Below are positions 8,005 through 17,766 of a stretch of 64,000 nt of DNA, piece by piece; position 1 is the stretch's first letter, and each line of letters opens with the position of its first letter. The stretch covers positions 1 through 64,000 of the forward strand of contig NZ_AOHO01000012.1 of the NCBI RefSeq assembly GCF_000342005.1, read 5' to 3'. Source of the DNA: Amycolatopsis decaplanina DSM 44594 (GTDB taxonomy: Bacteria; Actinomycetota; Actinomycetes; Mycobacteriales; Pseudonocardiaceae). Under the pieces are notes generated by a model, which was not told where the DNA came from, ran no database searches, and worked only from the letters and a program-made list of their open reading frames with translations. A program made the translations under genes and the position numbers.

Positions 8005-11000
8005 TCAGCCGGCCGGAGGCTGCGAATCGTCCTCCACCAACGGTGTCTGGACCAGCCGGACCGAACGGCGCCGGTTGATGAACTGCGCGCGTCCCGGCGG
8101 AAGTACCCGGGGCCGGAGGTTGCCCAGGAAAGCCCCTTCGGTCTTCGGGCAGGACAGCAGCAGCGCCGGTGTGCCCAGTTCCCACATGCGCCGGATCGCC
8201 GGGTTGCTCATCGAGCGGCTGGCCCCCGCGGTGCTGCGCGCGAGGATGATGTGCACGCCGACGTCGGCGGCCTGGGCGAGCACCGGCATCAGGCCCTGCA
8301 GCGGGCCGGCGCTTCCGGCGGACTCCGACAGCTCGAAGTCGTCGATGATGATGTAGAGCCGCCCGCCCGACCACCAGTCGCGCAACGGGAGCCTGCTCGG
8401 GCTGATTTCCGGGCCGGGAATGCGTTTCTCGATGACGGACGCCGCACCGGTGATCGATTTCGTCAGTGCTTCGGCGCCGACGGCGTATTCCAGCTGGTAC
8501 TCGGCCGGGATCGAATCCCGCAGCTCGCGACGGAAGTCACCGAACATGATCCGGGCTTCATCGCTGCTGTGATGTGCCACGATCGATCGGGCGATGTGCT
8601 TGAGGATGTTGGTCTTGCCCGATTCGGCGTCACCGTAGATCAGCAGGTGCGGCGTGACGTCGAAGTCGTGCCACTCCGGTTCGAGGTGCTGGTCTTCGAG
8701 GCCGAGCGCCATACGCATCTCCGCCGCCGCCGACGGCGCGTGCGGCGCCGGCAGTTCCCGTGCGTGGAGGGTCTGAGGCAGAAGCCGGACCTTCGGTGCT
8801 CGGGGTGCGCCTGGTGGCGCGAGCGCTTCGGCGAGTTCCACAGTCGCCTCGGCGAGATCGTCCGTGCGGGAATCACCGTCGATCCGGGGGAGGGCGGCGA
8901 GGAAGTGCAGCCGGTCCGGGGTGATACCGCGGCCGGGGATCGACGGCACGGTCGCGGCGAACCGGCTGTTGATTTCGGAGTCGACGGGGTCGCCGAGTTT
9001 GAGCTCGAACCGCGTCCCCATGACGTCCCGGAGCCATGGCCGCATTTCCGACCACCGGTTGGACGCAACGACGAGATGGATGCCGAAACTCAGTCCCCGC
9101 GCGGCCAGCTCGGTGAATTTCTCCTCGATCTCTTCGAAGTCCTGGCGGATCGTGTACCAGCCGTCGACCACGAGGAAGACGTCGCCGTAGGGGTCGAGGT
9201 CGCGGAAGCGTCCTTCGGCACGGGCTCGGCGGTAGCTGACCATCGAGTCGACGTTGTGCTCGGCGAAGATGGCCTCGCGCCGTGCCATCAGGTTGGTGAT
9301 TTCCAGGACCGTGCGGGTGACCCGGTCGCGGTCGAGCCGGTTGGCGACGCTGCCGATGTGCGGCATCGCCGCGAGGGACGAGAGTGTCCCGCCGAAGTCC
9401 AGGCAGTAGAACTGGACCTGCTCGGCGGTGTGGGTGAGCGCGAGTCCGCAAATCAGCGTACGCAGCATCGTGCTCTTGCCACTCTGCGGTCCACCGACTA
9501 CCGCCGCGTTGCCTTTGCTGCCCGACAGGTCGGCGATCAGCAGCTCACGTCGTTGCTGCGCGGGCAGGTCGATGAGCCCGACGGGCACGGCCATGTTGGC
9601 GGTGTTCAGTTCGCCGACCGGGCGCGGCCCATACGTCGGGTGGTCCACCAGCGGGGGCAGCAGCTGGTCCAGGGTCGCCGAAGTCTTCAGCGGCGGCAAC
9701 CAGACCTGGTGCGCCCGCGGGCCGATACCTCGCAGCCTGCCGATCAGCACGTCGATCATGGTCTCGGTGGCCTCGTTGGTCTGGTCGTCCTCGACAGGCT
9801 CGGGCTCCGGTGTGACCGGTGGCTCGATGTACCGCTGTCCGAACGCGACAATGTGCTGCTCGACGGCGAGACCGGTCTGCCTTCGCTTCGGCCGGTAGGG
9901 CGCGGAGGAGAAAGCGCCCTTGAAGCGCACCAGGGTCTGGGTGTCCGGCCGGAGATAGCCGTTGCCCGGGCTGTTGGGCAGTTCGTAGGCGTCCGGGACG
10001 CCGATGACGCTGCGGCTCTCCATCGCGGAGAAGGTCCGGAGCCCGATCCGGTAGGACAGGTGCGTCTCGACCTTGTGGATCCTGCCTTCGTCCAGTCGCT
10101 GGGACGCGAGCAGCAGATGCACCCCGAGGCTGCGGCCGAGCCTGCCGATCATGGCGAACACGTCGATGAACTCGGGCTTGCTTGACAGCATCTCGCTGAA
10201 CTCGTCCACCACGATGAACAGGGCAGGCATCGGTTCGAGCGGCACCCCTTGGGCGCGGGCAGCCTCGTAATCCCGCCGGGAGGCGTAGTTGCCGGCCGCA
10301 CGCAGATGTTCCTGGCGCCGGTTCATCTCACCGGTCAGCGCGTCCTGCATCCGGTCGACCAGTTCGAGCTCTTCGGCGAGGTTGGTGATCACCGCGGAGG
10401 TGTGCGGCAGCTGGTCGAAACCGAGGAAGGCCGCGCCACCCTTGAAGTCCACCAGCACGAAGTTCAGGTCTTCCGGGGAATGTGTGGTGGCCAGGGCGAG
10501 CACCAGGGTGCGCAGCAGTTCGCTCTTGCCGGAGCCGGTGGCGCCGACGCACAGCCCATGCGGCCCCATACCGTCTTCTGCCGATTCCTTGATGTCGAGT
10601 TCGAGCGGTGAGCCCGCCCCAGCGATGCCGATCGGTACCCGCAGCCGCCGTTTCCCGGTCATCCGGTCGCGTCGGTACTTCACCGGGTCGAAGGTGGCGA
10701 CGTCGCCGATGCCGAGCAGTGTGGCCAGGTCGTAGTCGACGGCGAGCGGCTCGTCGTCCTCGGAAACCTCGCCGATGCGGAACTGGGCCATCGTCCTGGC
10801 GAGGGCGTTCGCGGCGGTCACGCTCATCCGGTCGGGACGGCAGAGCCGGGCGGTCTGCTGCTTGCCCACCCGGTCGAAGGAGACGGTCCGGACCTCGTCC
10901 GCGTCGACCTCCAGGAACAACGCACCCGCCCGCTGCTGCCAGGGGAGCGAGCCGGACACGTCCAGGACCACGGTGTTGCGATAGCCCTCATCGGCTGCCC

Positions 11001-11991
11001 TGTGGTCGGCGGGCACCGAGACACCGTCGAGGACGAGGACGACGAACGGCTCGGACGCGGTGATCGGCGTGTCGGCCTCGAACCGCGGCCGCCCGGTGAA
11101 CGAAGGGCCGCCGAGCAGCAGTTCGGCCTGCGTGATGTCGTCGGCGGCGAGCCGACGGGCTCCGGCGGCGTCACGGCTTTCGAAGTCCTGGTGGTGGGGG
11201 AGCCACTTGAGCCAGTCCCACCGGTCCCTGTGTTCGTCTGAGGCGCAGACCGCGATCCGGACGTCACCGGGAGCGTGCGCGGTGGCCAGCTGAGCGAGGA
11301 TCGCCCGCGTCAGTCCGAGAACGGCTTCGTCGTCACCGGAGAACTGGATCTGCCCGAAACCACGCAGGTAGACCGCGATCGGCGCGTCCGGGAGCGTGTT
11401 GTACGCCCGCATGAACCGGCGCAGAGCGTGTGCCGTGAGCGGTTCGAGGTCTTCGATCGGCTGACTGTCCGGGGGGACCAGCTTGAACGTCGAACGCTGG
11501 GTGCCGAGGCCGAGCCTGATCTCCCCGAAATCGTCGTGCGCGGGGCGTCGCTCCCACAGCCGGTAACCCAGCGCCATCGACCACAGCGCGTGCGGGTCCG
11601 GGTGAATCCAGCGGGCCGCTTTTCGCTGAGCGCGCAGTGCGTCACGGGCCTGCTTACGCAGCTGGCCGAGGTAGCGGATGTAGTCGCGCCGGTGCCCGTT
11701 CAGCTTCTGCTTGTGCGTGACCGAGTTCCGCAGCATCTGCGTGACGAGCATGCCCAGGGCGGACAGCACCATGAGGCCACCGCCGATATAGGCGAAGGCG
11801 CCGGCGCCGGGGCGGACGAACATCATCACCATGGCGAGCGAACCCAGTGCCATGGGTGCGTACATCAGGACGCTGCTGATGCCACCCCCGGTGTCCTCGG
11901 GCACGCCGGGGGGCGGCTGAAGCTCGGTTTCGATCTCGGGGGCGGGCGGTTTTGGCCGTCGCGCGCGCCGGGCGAACAACGTGGTGCTCAC
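8005..11991 (-). CDS. eccC: EccC-type FtsK/SpoIIIE ATPase of type VII secretion (fused Ca-Cb form)
   Basis: A 1,328-residue membrane ATPase that recognises WXG100-type substrates and powers type VII export. Two adjacent transmembrane helices lie at residues ~40-95. Three tandem FtsK-like ATPase domains follow, each with a Walker A motif: GATGSGKSE (~488), GGPQSGKST (~836) and GDAESGKTN (~1130). The first domain also shows the hydrophobic-Asp Walker B (LFIVVDEFSEM). Some actinobacteria split this protein into EccCa and EccCb; here it is one chain of the usual fused length. ATG at 11991 is the start of the hydrophilic N-terminus (MSTTLFARR). It diverges from the long WXG-like gene at 12248, so the 256-bp gap probably holds both promoters. 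No EccB, EccD or EccE is visible in the window. Confidence 0.95.
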   Translation of the reverse strand: MSTTLFARRARRPKPPAPEIETELQPPPGVPEDTGGGISSVLMYAPMALGSLAMVMMFVRPGAGAFAYIGGGLMVLSALGMLVTQMLRNSVTHKQKLNGHRRDYIRYLGQLRKQARDALRAQRKAARWIHPDPHALWSMALGYRLWERRPAHDDFGEIRLGLGTQRSTFKLVPPDSQPIEDLEPLTAHALRRFMRAYNTLPDAPIAVYLRGFGQIQFSGDDEAVLGLTRAILAQLATAHAPGDVRIAVCASDEHRDRWDWLKWLPHHQDFESRDAAGARRLAADDITQAELLLGGPSFTGRPRFEADTPITASEPFVVLVLDGVSVPADHRAADEGYRNTVVLDVSGSLPWQQRAGALFLEVDADEVRTVSFDRVGKQQTARLCRPDRMSVTAANALARTMAQFRIGEVSEDDEPLAVDYDLATLLGIGDVATFDPVKYRRDRMTGKRRLRVPIGIAGAGSPLELDIKESAEDGMGPHGLCVGATGSGKSELLRTLVLALATTHSPEDLNFVLVDFKGGAAFLGFDQLPHTSAVITNLAEELELVDRMQDALTGEMNRRQEHLRAAGNYASRRDYEAARAQGVPLEPMPALFIVVDEFSEMLSSKPEFIDVFAMIGRLGRSLGVHLLLASQRLDEGRIHKVETHLSYRIGLRTFSAMESRSVIGVPDAYELPNSPGNGYLRPDTQTLVRFKGAFSSAPYRPKRRQTGLAVEQHIVAFGQRYIEPPVTPEPEPVEDDQTNEATETMIDVLIGRLRGIGPRAHQVWLPPLKTSATLDQLLPPLVDHPTYGPRPVGELNTANMAVPVGLIDLPAQQRRELLIADLSGSKGNAAVVGGPQSGKSTMLRTLICGLALTHTAEQVQFYCLDFGGTLSSLAAMPHIGSVANRLDRDRVTRTVLEITNLMARREAIFAEHNVDSMVSYRRARAEGRFRDLDPYGDVFLVVDGWYTIRQDFEEIEEKFTELAARGLSFGIHLVVASNRWSEMRPWLRDVMGTRFELKLGDPVDSEINSRFAATVPSIPGRGITPDRLHFLAALPRIDGDSRTDDLAEATVELAEALAPPGAPRAPKVRLLPQTLHARELPAPHAPSAAAEMRMALGLEDQHLEPEWHDFDVTPHLLIYGDAESGKTNILKHIARSIVAHHSSDEARIMFGDFRRELRDSIPAEYQLEYAVGAEALTKSITGAASVIEKRIPGPEISPSRLPLRDWWSGGRLYIIIDDFELSESAGSAGPLQGLMPVLAQAADVGVHIILARSTAGASRSMSNPAIRRMWELGTPALLLSCPKTEGAFLGNLRPRVLPPGRAQFINRRRSVRLVQTPLVEDDSQPPAG

Positions 11992-12247
11992 AGGCTCTCC
12001 CTTGGTGAGTGGTTCTCCCCGTTCTCGGGGATCTCGGTCCGGCGTTGTCCGCCCGCGTCGCGGCCGTGGCTAGCGTGGACGCCGGGACAAGGGCCTGGAC
12101 CTGGACGGAAGGGCCTGTCACCTGAAGAAGAGCGAACACAGCATCGCACAACGAACGCGGCGAAGCTACCGTCCATTTCGGATGGTAGGACCAGACGACC
12201 GGTCCCTCCGGTCGACCTGAAACATGTGCTGAACAAGGGGCTGATCC

Positions 12248-14011
12248 GTGACGGCGTCCGAACCGGTACCGATCGTGGACCCGGGAATCGAAGTGCTGAC
12301 CTTCGAGCAGCTGGCTCAGCTGGTCAACGAGGTCAGCCCGGATTCCTTCTACGGGCGTGCGCAGGCTTTCGACACGGCTATGGCGCAGTTCGAGCAGGTG
12401 CAGGACAACCTCGCGCGCGGTACGCGCGAGCTGTGGGACGCCTGGCGAGGCGAGGGTGCCGATTCCTTCGCCGACGTCGTCCGTAACGTCTCGACTCTCG
12501 GCACCACGGTGATCCAGGCCATGGCCAGCCCAGGTTACGGTGCCACGCTCCGGCGGGCCGGTGACGCGCTGGCCCTCGCGCAGCAACGTATCCGCGACCT
12601 CCAGGCGCAGAAACGGGAAAGTGATCTCCCGGCCGCGCGTCAGGTGGTGAACGAACTCGGTATCGCCTACCAGGAGATCGGGTCGGCCATCACGCCGTTC
12701 CCCGGTGCCGAAACCGAGATCCCGATGAACGGCCAGGGGTCGGTGACGAACGCGACCGGTTCCGATGGGGCGACCCCGGCGACGGGCACAGTCCAGCCCC
12801 CGGCCGGGGACGGTCGGTATGGCGACGTGACGGAAAGCCACAGTGGCGGCATCATGCCCGCCGCGGCCTTGGTGCCGTTGGGCGGGCCGATGGCGCAAGG
12901 GCAACCCGGTCGCCAGGGCGACGTCTGGGCCGGGTTACTGGGTGATACGCCCCAGGGGCGAAGCGAAACCGTGACGTCCGCTGTATTGGGCAAGGGAACA
13001 CCGGTCACCGAGCCTCACGTGGATGAAGGAACCGTTGACGGTCAACAGAACGGGGCCGTCGTCGCGGTGCTGGGCCGGGTTCCGGGAGCGCAGGACGGGT
13101 CGCGGGAGCCGGAACGCAAAAAGAAACGAAAGGAAAAGGACGGGTGCGAGGACGAAAGCGCGACCTCGGAGCCGGACGAGCCGCAGTTGACACCGGAGGC
13201 CCCGAAGGCGGATCTTACCTCCTCCGGGGACTCCGCCCTCAAGGCTGATCTCACCGCCGACGCCGACGAGTCGGCCCCGTCGGTGTCGACGGTGTCAGCG
13301 AAGGACTCTTCACCCACGACTCCCGCCGCTCCCCAACCGGTCGAGAGCAAAGCCCTGGTTCCCGCCACCGCTCCGGCTGACGCGACGGTGACTTCGCCGA
13401 CCGCGACCGCCGGAGCACCCGCACCCACCGCGCCAATCGTGCCGCCTGAAGCCGTGACACCTCCGGCCGAAGCCCTCGAAGTACCCCCGCTCCCGCACGG
13501 TTCCGGAGCCGGGCTTCCCGGCAATGCCACGCCGATGTCGCTGGGCACGCCGGCGCAGCCCGTCGTCACGCCGGTCGTCGCGCCGGTAGGAGGAGAGACC
13601 TCCTTGCCGGGCGCACTGCCCGCTACACCTGCGTTCAGGCCCGTCACCGGCGGCTTCGACGCCAGTGCCACCCACGGGATTCCGCCGGTGGTTCCGGGCG
13701 GGACCGGTTCCCCCCGGATACCCGGGGAGGCCATGCACGGCGGCGGTGGCGGATTCATGTCGCCGATGCTCGGTGGCGGAGCCGGCGGAGGCCACGACGC
13801 CGACAACGAACGGCAACCGGCAGGCTTGCTCGGCGTCGACCCCAAGGTCTGGGAGGGTTCCGGTAACGCACATCAGGTCCTGGGCCGTCCTGCGGCGGCA
13901 CCGCCGCCGCGGTCGGGCGATCTCGACGACGCGAAGAAGAAGGCCATGGAGATGGTGGACTCCGTCCTGGGACGCTCCGACGAGAAAGAAGAGGATCGGG
14001 TTCCCGAGTGA
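12248..14011 (+). CDS. Long WXG-like, Pro/Ala-rich type VII-associated protein
   Basis: 587 residues with a GTG start at 12248, chosen because it begins the contiguous frame at the divergent promoter. Residues ~15-150 look like a helical WXG100/PPE-type domain with LWDAWRGEGADSF at its turn (a W-x-x-W-R-G variant of the WXG signature). The remainder is low-complexity: a Lys/Arg-rich patch (RKKKRKEK, ~290), a long Pro/Ala/Val stretch, a Gly-rich tract (GGGGGFMSPMLGGG) and a charged C-terminus. It diverges from eccC and is a likely substrate or surface component of this secretion system. The function is inferred from fold-like features and neighbourhood only. Confidence 0.75.
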   Translation: MTASEPVPIVDPGIEVLTFEQLAQLVNEVSPDSFYGRAQAFDTAMAQFEQVQDNLARGTRELWDAWRGEGADSFADVVRNVSTLGTTVIQAMASPGYGATLRRAGDALALAQQRIRDLQAQKRESDLPAARQVVNELGIAYQEIGSAITPFPGAETEIPMNGQGSVTNATGSDGATPATGTVQPPAGDGRYGDVTESHSGGIMPAAALVPLGGPMAQGQPGRQGDVWAGLLGDTPQGRSETVTSAVLGKGTPVTEPHVDEGTVDGQQNGAVVAVLGRVPGAQDGSREPERKKKRKEKDGCEDESATSEPDEPQLTPEAPKADLTSSGDSALKADLTADADESAPSVSTVSAKDSSPTTPAAPQPVESKALVPATAPADATVTSPTATAGAPAPTAPIVPPEAVTPPAEALEVPPLPHGSGAGLPGNATPMSLGTPAQPVVTPVVAPVGGETSLPGALPATPAFRPVTGGFDASATHGIPPVVPGGTGSPRIPGEAMHGGGGGFMSPMLGGGAGGGHDADNERQPAGLLGVDPKVWEGSGNAHQVLGRPAAAPPPRSGDLDDAKKKAMEMVDSVLGRSDEKEEDRVPE

Positions 14012-14117
14012 GGGGTCGTGAGCGGTGATGCGGCCTTGCTCCGTGAAGTACTCGCTTCCTGCCTTGAGAGCAGGTCCCGGCACTGTCGCGGGGCCGCGTG
14101 TGCTGGAGGGGCATCAA

Positions 14118-14298
14118 TGTCCACAAGGGACACCGCAGGGCGATTGAGTGTTCGATTGATGACGCTATGTGCGGTTCTTCTAAGGGTCGTGAGTGATAAT
14201 GACGGTTAGAACAACCCGAATCACTCACGACCCCCTTCCGAAACCGTGCCACTCGCACAAATCGGGCACTTCGACCTTGGAAGTGTCCCTTATGGACA
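14118..14298 (+). repeat. Dispersed MITE-like element, copy A
   Basis: A non-coding element with terminal inverted repeats TGTCCACAAGGGACAC (14118-14133) and GTGTCCCTTATGGACA (14283-14298), matching 15 of 16, plus an internal inverted repeat GGGTCGTGAGTGAT (14184-14197) with its complement at 14220-14233. A homologous copy in the opposite orientation lies at 58422-58614 and aligns along the full length with small indels. Homology runs 8 nt beyond the right terminal repeat (GTCAAGAG). It has no coding capacity. It could be a miniature transposon or a structured regulatory element. Confidence 0.8.
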
Positions 14299-14316
14299 GT
14301 CAAGAGTCGAGTGAGT

Positions 14317-14367
14317 CCGTGAAGGCCTCCTTGCCTACCCTTAGAGTAGGCAAGGAGGCCTTCACGG
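14317..14367. terminator. Perfect 21-bp hairpin, probable terminator
   Basis: Arms 14317-14337 and 14347-14367 (CCGTGAAGGCCTCCTTGCCT plus A, and its complement) enclose a 9-nt loop. It lies about 300 bp past the end of the WXG-like gene and immediately after the dispersed element. It belongs to the same AAGGCC-centred hairpin family as those at 7898 and 45497. Confidence 0.65.
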
Positions 14368-14489
14368 GGCGGAGCAGGAAACGATTGGTCAGTCCCGGCC
14401 CGGGGTATTTCGGATATGGCGTGTGTCCACTTAGGGCAGATCGCACGCGGTGCACTTCCAGGCGTCACGGGATTTCTTATGCTCGGTCC

Positions 14490-14882
14490 ATGATCGTGGT
14501 GCAGTGGGAGAACAGTCTGCCGTTCGCGGTGTTCGAAACCATCGACGACTACAACATCGCGTATCCCCAGGCGCGGATGCCGTATCACGGCGACGTCCGC
14601 GGAAGGTCACGCAGCTTCACCTGCGCCGCCTCCGGGTTGTGGGACGACTTGACCGTGAGCGGCCACAAGTACATCCTGGACTTCCTCCCCGGCGACGTCG
14701 CGGGCTCCCGCGGCTTGGCGTGTGAAGGTACCGTCGTGGCGACCCGATGGGGAAATCCGCCGGTTCTGCTGCTGGCCGAACGGGTGCCACTGCGGTGGGC
14801 GTGGGAGGTCATCACCAAGGCCTGGCCCACCACTCTGGACAGTGCGGCACGAGTCCTGCACTCCACCACTCGGGAGCGGTGA
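14490..14882 (+). CDS. Small hypothetical protein
   Basis: 130 residues, starting MIVVQWEN, mixed and globular-looking, with several Trp (GLWDDL, RWGNPP, LRWAWEV). I recognise no family. It may carry a beta-rich core followed by an amphipathic C-terminal helix. ATG at 14490 is the first Met giving protein-like composition; no clear ribosome binding site is seen. It is convergent with the aldolase gene at 14915. The stretch before it, 14012-14489, holds only the dispersed repeat and a hairpin. Confidence 0.5.
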   Translation: MIVVQWENSLPFAVFETIDDYNIAYPQARMPYHGDVRGRSRSFTCAASGLWDDLTVSGHKYILDFLPGDVAGSRGLACEGTVVATRWGNPPVLLLAERVPLRWAWEVITKAWPTTLDSAARVLHSTTRER

Positions 14883-14914
14883 GGAGCCTTGCATCTGGAG
14901 GTCGTCCGCCCGGC

Positions 14915-15673
14915 TCATTGTTTCCGGGCTTGGTCCACGATATCGCGCAAACCGTTGACCACTACGGTGTTGTAGTTGAAGAGGAGGACGCTGGCACCTC
15001 GAGTCCGCCATTCCTCGATCTTGCCGGGATGGTCCACCAGACCGAACAACGAACACCGTGGCGCGGATCCGACCGCCTCGGCTATCCGATCGACGGCCGA
15101 CAGATAGTCGACGTGGGCGAAATCCCCTGGTACGCCCAGTGAGAGCGACAAATCGGTGGAGCCGATCCAGACGGCGTCGACGCCCTCGGTCGTGGCGATC
15201 GCGGCGCAGTTCTCGACGGAATGCCGGTCTTCGGCCTGGACCACGACGACGGTGTCGCGGGCGGCCTTGGCCAGGTGCTGCTCGAGACCGGAGGTGCCGT
15301 GGAGGCCTGCTCGAGTGCTCACCGCGAGGCTGCGAGTTCCCAGGGGCGGATAATGCGCGGCGCTGACCGCCGCCTCGGCCTCCGCGACACTCGACACGTG
15401 CGGCACGACGATTCCCGCCGCGCCGGCGTCCAGTGCGTGCAGCGCCGAGGCGGGCTCGTTGCCGGCGACGCGTACCAGTACGGGGATGCCGGCCGCGTCG
15501 CCCGCCCTGATATGGTGCTCCACCTCGACCGTCTCGGCGGACGCGTGCTCGGTGTCGAGCAGCACGAAGTCGAAACCCAGATGCCCGGCCAGTTCCACCA
15601 CGGAATGAGAAGGGATCTTGAGGATCAGGCCGAGAAGTGGAACACCGTCGACGATTCGGGCCCGCAAGCTCAC
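14915..15673 (-). CDS. HpcH/HpaI-family aldolase
   Basis: 252 residues. Members of this class II, metal-dependent family catalyse pyruvate-type aldol or retro-aldol reactions, or act as citrate-lyase-like enzymes. Family features seen: an early GLILKIPS strand, the FVLLDTEHAS segment carrying the DxEH metal/substrate signature, the VRVAGNEP Arg loop, AGAAGIVVPHV, and VDAVWIGSTDLSLSLG with the conserved GxxDLxxSLG. GTG at 15673 overlaps the stop of the upstream M24 gene (GTGA), which supports this start over a longer frame from 15733 and implies translational coupling. It sits at the edge of the cyclitol genes; a role in making or breaking a C-C bond of the cyclitol or its precursor is inference. 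Confidence 0.85.
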   Translation of the reverse strand: MSLRARIVDGVPLLGLILKIPSHSVVELAGHLGFDFVLLDTEHASAETVEVEHHIRAGDAAGIPVLVRVAGNEPASALHALDAGAAGIVVPHVSSVAEAEAAVSAAHYPPLGTRSLAVSTRAGLHGTSGLEQHLAKAARDTVVVVQAEDRHSVENCAAIATTEGVDAVWIGSTDLSLSLGVPGDFAHVDYLSAVDRIAEAVGSAPRCSLFGLVDHPGKIEEWRTRGASVLLFNYNTVVVNGLRDIVDQARKQ

Positions 15674-16839
15674 TGGGCGCCGCCCGACAGCGGCTGATTC
15701 CAACCACGGGCGTCGTCTCCGGGTGCTTCCCACCCGTCATCCGTCACGATGAGAGTGTCCTCCAGCTTCACGATGCCGACCTCGGGATTGGACAGGGTCG
15801 TCTCCAGGGACAGGACCATGCCGACCTCGAGCGGGGCTTCCTCGTGATCCGCGGGGTAGGGCACCGGTCCCGTGCCGGTCAATCGAGGGGCTTCGTGGGT
15901 GATGAGGCCCATGCCGTGGCCCACGAAGAACATCTCATCCGCGTGGGGGCAGCCGGCCAGCGCTTTGTCGGCCAAGGCGAAGATATCCCCGCCTCGGCGG
16001 CCGGGCGTCACCGCAGTGCGCACACTCTGTTGCACCGATTCGACTTCGGCCAGCAGGTCGCGCATCAAACCGGTCGGTTCGCCCGCCACCGCCATACGAG
16101 CCAGATCGCCGATATATCCCTGGTACATACCGCCGGAATCGAGTGACAGCGCTTCTCCTTCTTGCCACACCCTTGACGAAGGCGCGCGATTGAACTCGCT
16201 GCCGCACGACACCAAGCAGTAGTCGAAAACCAGCCCTCGATCGGTCTGTTCCCGACGGAACCGCTCGACTATCTCGATTTTCGTTTCGCCGGGACGGGAC
16301 CCGGCGAAGGTGGCGGCCATGGACTCGATGATACCGACCGAGGCGGTTCGCACCAGTTCGAGTTCTTGAGGGGATTTGATCGCGCGTACACCTTCGAGGA
16401 CCGGATGTGCGTCGACGAAGGTCGCTCCTGGCAGCTCGGCGCGCAGTACCTCTCCCGCGTCGACGGGGAGAAAGGCCTTCTCCACGGCGATGGTCATATA
16501 CTCCAGACCGCGCTCTCGCAACCCGCCGGCGATCGCGTGCGCCGTGTCCACGCTCGACCACGACAGATTCCGCACGTCGGGAACCCACAGGGGGAAAACG
16601 GAGGTTCCCCATTCCTCGTTCCCGCAGCCGACGTAAAAGGACTTCTCGGCGGCGCCTTTGAAGTAAACGAGCGCGGGAAGGTACCGCGACACTCCGATCG
16701 CGTCGAGGTTGGCGAAGAAGAAGTACCGATACCCGCCGAGCAGATGCTGGAGGGAGAATCGAGTGGTCGCGATCACCACATCGGCGCCGGACTTTTCCAT
16801 AAGGGAGTCCATGCGGCGCTGATCGAAAGGTAGGTCCAT
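15670..16839 (-). CDS. M24 (creatinase/Xaa-Pro peptidase-like) metallohydrolase
   Basis: 389 residues with the two-domain layout of creatinase and prolidase: an N-terminal alpha/beta domain (1-155) and a C-terminal pita-bread domain. All five dinuclear metal ligands of the family appear in order: Asp in LSLDSGG, Asp in YIGDLAR, His in GHGMGLITHE, Glu in LSLETTL and Glu in KLEDT. It should therefore be catalytic, cleaving a C-N bond (peptide, creatine-like or ectoine-like). It is translationally coupled to the aldolase downstream and diverges from the SDR at 16933. Its substrate is unknown. In this neighbourhood it could hydrolyse an amide or amidine intermediate rather than act as a general peptidase. 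Confidence 0.85.
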   Translation of the reverse strand: MDLPFDQRRMDSLMEKSGADVVIATTRFSLQHLLGGYRYFFFANLDAIGVSRYLPALVYFKGAAEKSFYVGCGNEEWGTSVFPLWVPDVRNLSWSSVDTAHAIAGGLRERGLEYMTIAVEKAFLPVDAGEVLRAELPGATFVDAHPVLEGVRAIKSPQELELVRTASVGIIESMAATFAGSRPGETKIEIVERFRREQTDRGLVFDYCLVSCGSEFNRAPSSRVWQEGEALSLDSGGMYQGYIGDLARMAVAGEPTGLMRDLLAEVESVQQSVRTAVTPGRRGGDIFALADKALAGCPHADEMFFVGHGMGLITHEAPRLTGTGPVPYPADHEEAPLEVGMVLSLETTLSNPEVGIVKLEDTLIVTDDGWEAPGDDARGWNQPLSGGAQ

Positions 16840-16932
16840 GACACTCCTTGAATCGATTGCCTGTCAAAAAGCAGAGAAGTTCAGTATAGTTCCGGCTGGC
16901 GAGTTCCCTTCGGCCATGAATCGAGCACACAC

Positions 16933-17748
16933 ATGAACGAGTTCTCCGGCGGCGCGCAGGCCGTTCCCGTCACCCGATCGATTTTGGACCGGTTCCGGTT
17001 GACCGGCAGGGTCGCCTTGGTGACCGGTGCAGGGCAGGGCATCGGCCGCGCTTTCGCCCACGCCCTGGCGGAAGCCGGCGCCAAGGTGGCGATCGTCGAC
17101 CTCAGTGCGGAACGTGCGGCGGAGGTTGCCGATGAGCTGCTGAAATCGGGCGCGGAAGCGATCTCGATCCAAGCGGACGCCGCCGACGAACGTTCCATCG
17201 AGGGCTTTGTGCGCACCACGCTGGAGACGTTCGGCCGGTTGGACATCGCGGTGAACAACGCGGGGATCAATCTCAATTCCGCGGCTGAGGAGACGACGCT
17301 CGACGAATGGGACATGGTGCACAACCTCAACCTGAGGGGGGTGTTCATCGCGTGCCGGTACGAAGCGAAGGCGATGTTCCCGAACGGGTACGGAAAGATC
17401 ATCAACACGGCGTCGATGGCGTCACTGATCGTCCCTCACCCCCAGAAGCAGGTGTCGTACAACGTTTCCAAGGGAGCGGTGGTCAGCCTGACCAAGACGC
17501 TGGCCGCCGAATGGGCCGACCGTGGAATCCGGGTGAACTGCATCTCGCCGGGAATCATCAGGACCGCCCTGATCGAAGAGTCCGAGGCGCTGGCTCCCTT
17601 GGTGGACGAATGGATTTCGAATATCCCGGCCGGCCGGTTGGGTGAGGTCGCCGACCTGCAGGGCGCCGTCGTTTACCTCGCGAGTGAGGTCTCCGACTAC
17701 ATGACGGGGCACAATCTCGCGATCGAGGGCGGGCAGACGCTGTGGTAG
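16933..17748 (+). CDS. Short-chain dehydrogenase/reductase
   Basis: 271 residues, classical SDR. It shows the cofactor motif TGAGQGIG, the NNAG signature (VNNAGIN), the catalytic Ser in TASMAS, the YNVSK active-site Tyr-Lys pair and a C-terminal IEGGQTLW. The Asp after the second strand (IVDLS) favours NAD over NADP. It resembles polyol or gluconate dehydrogenases. It ends 18 bp from the convergent sugar-phosphate cyclase gene, so oxidation or reduction of the cyclitol is the likely job. About 15 N-terminal residues precede the fold; a start slightly downstream cannot be excluded. Confidence 0.88.
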   Translation: MNEFSGGAQAVPVTRSILDRFRLTGRVALVTGAGQGIGRAFAHALAEAGAKVAIVDLSAERAAEVADELLKSGAEAISIQADAADERSIEGFVRTTLETFGRLDIAVNNAGINLNSAAEETTLDEWDMVHNLNLRGVFIACRYEAKAMFPNGYGKIINTASMASLIVPHPQKQVSYNVSKGAVVSLTKTLAAEWADRGIRVNCISPGIIRTALIEESEALAPLVDEWISNIPAGRLGEVADLQGAVVYLASEVSDYMTGHNLAIEGGQTLW

Positions 17749-17766
17749 GCCATGCCTCGCCGCGCG

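Noticed and set aside
8251-10185. 644-residue plus-strand frame opposite eccC
   Set aside because: Antisense shadow of an unmistakable ATPase with three Walker motifs; composition is Arg/Gly/Val-rich without a fold signature.
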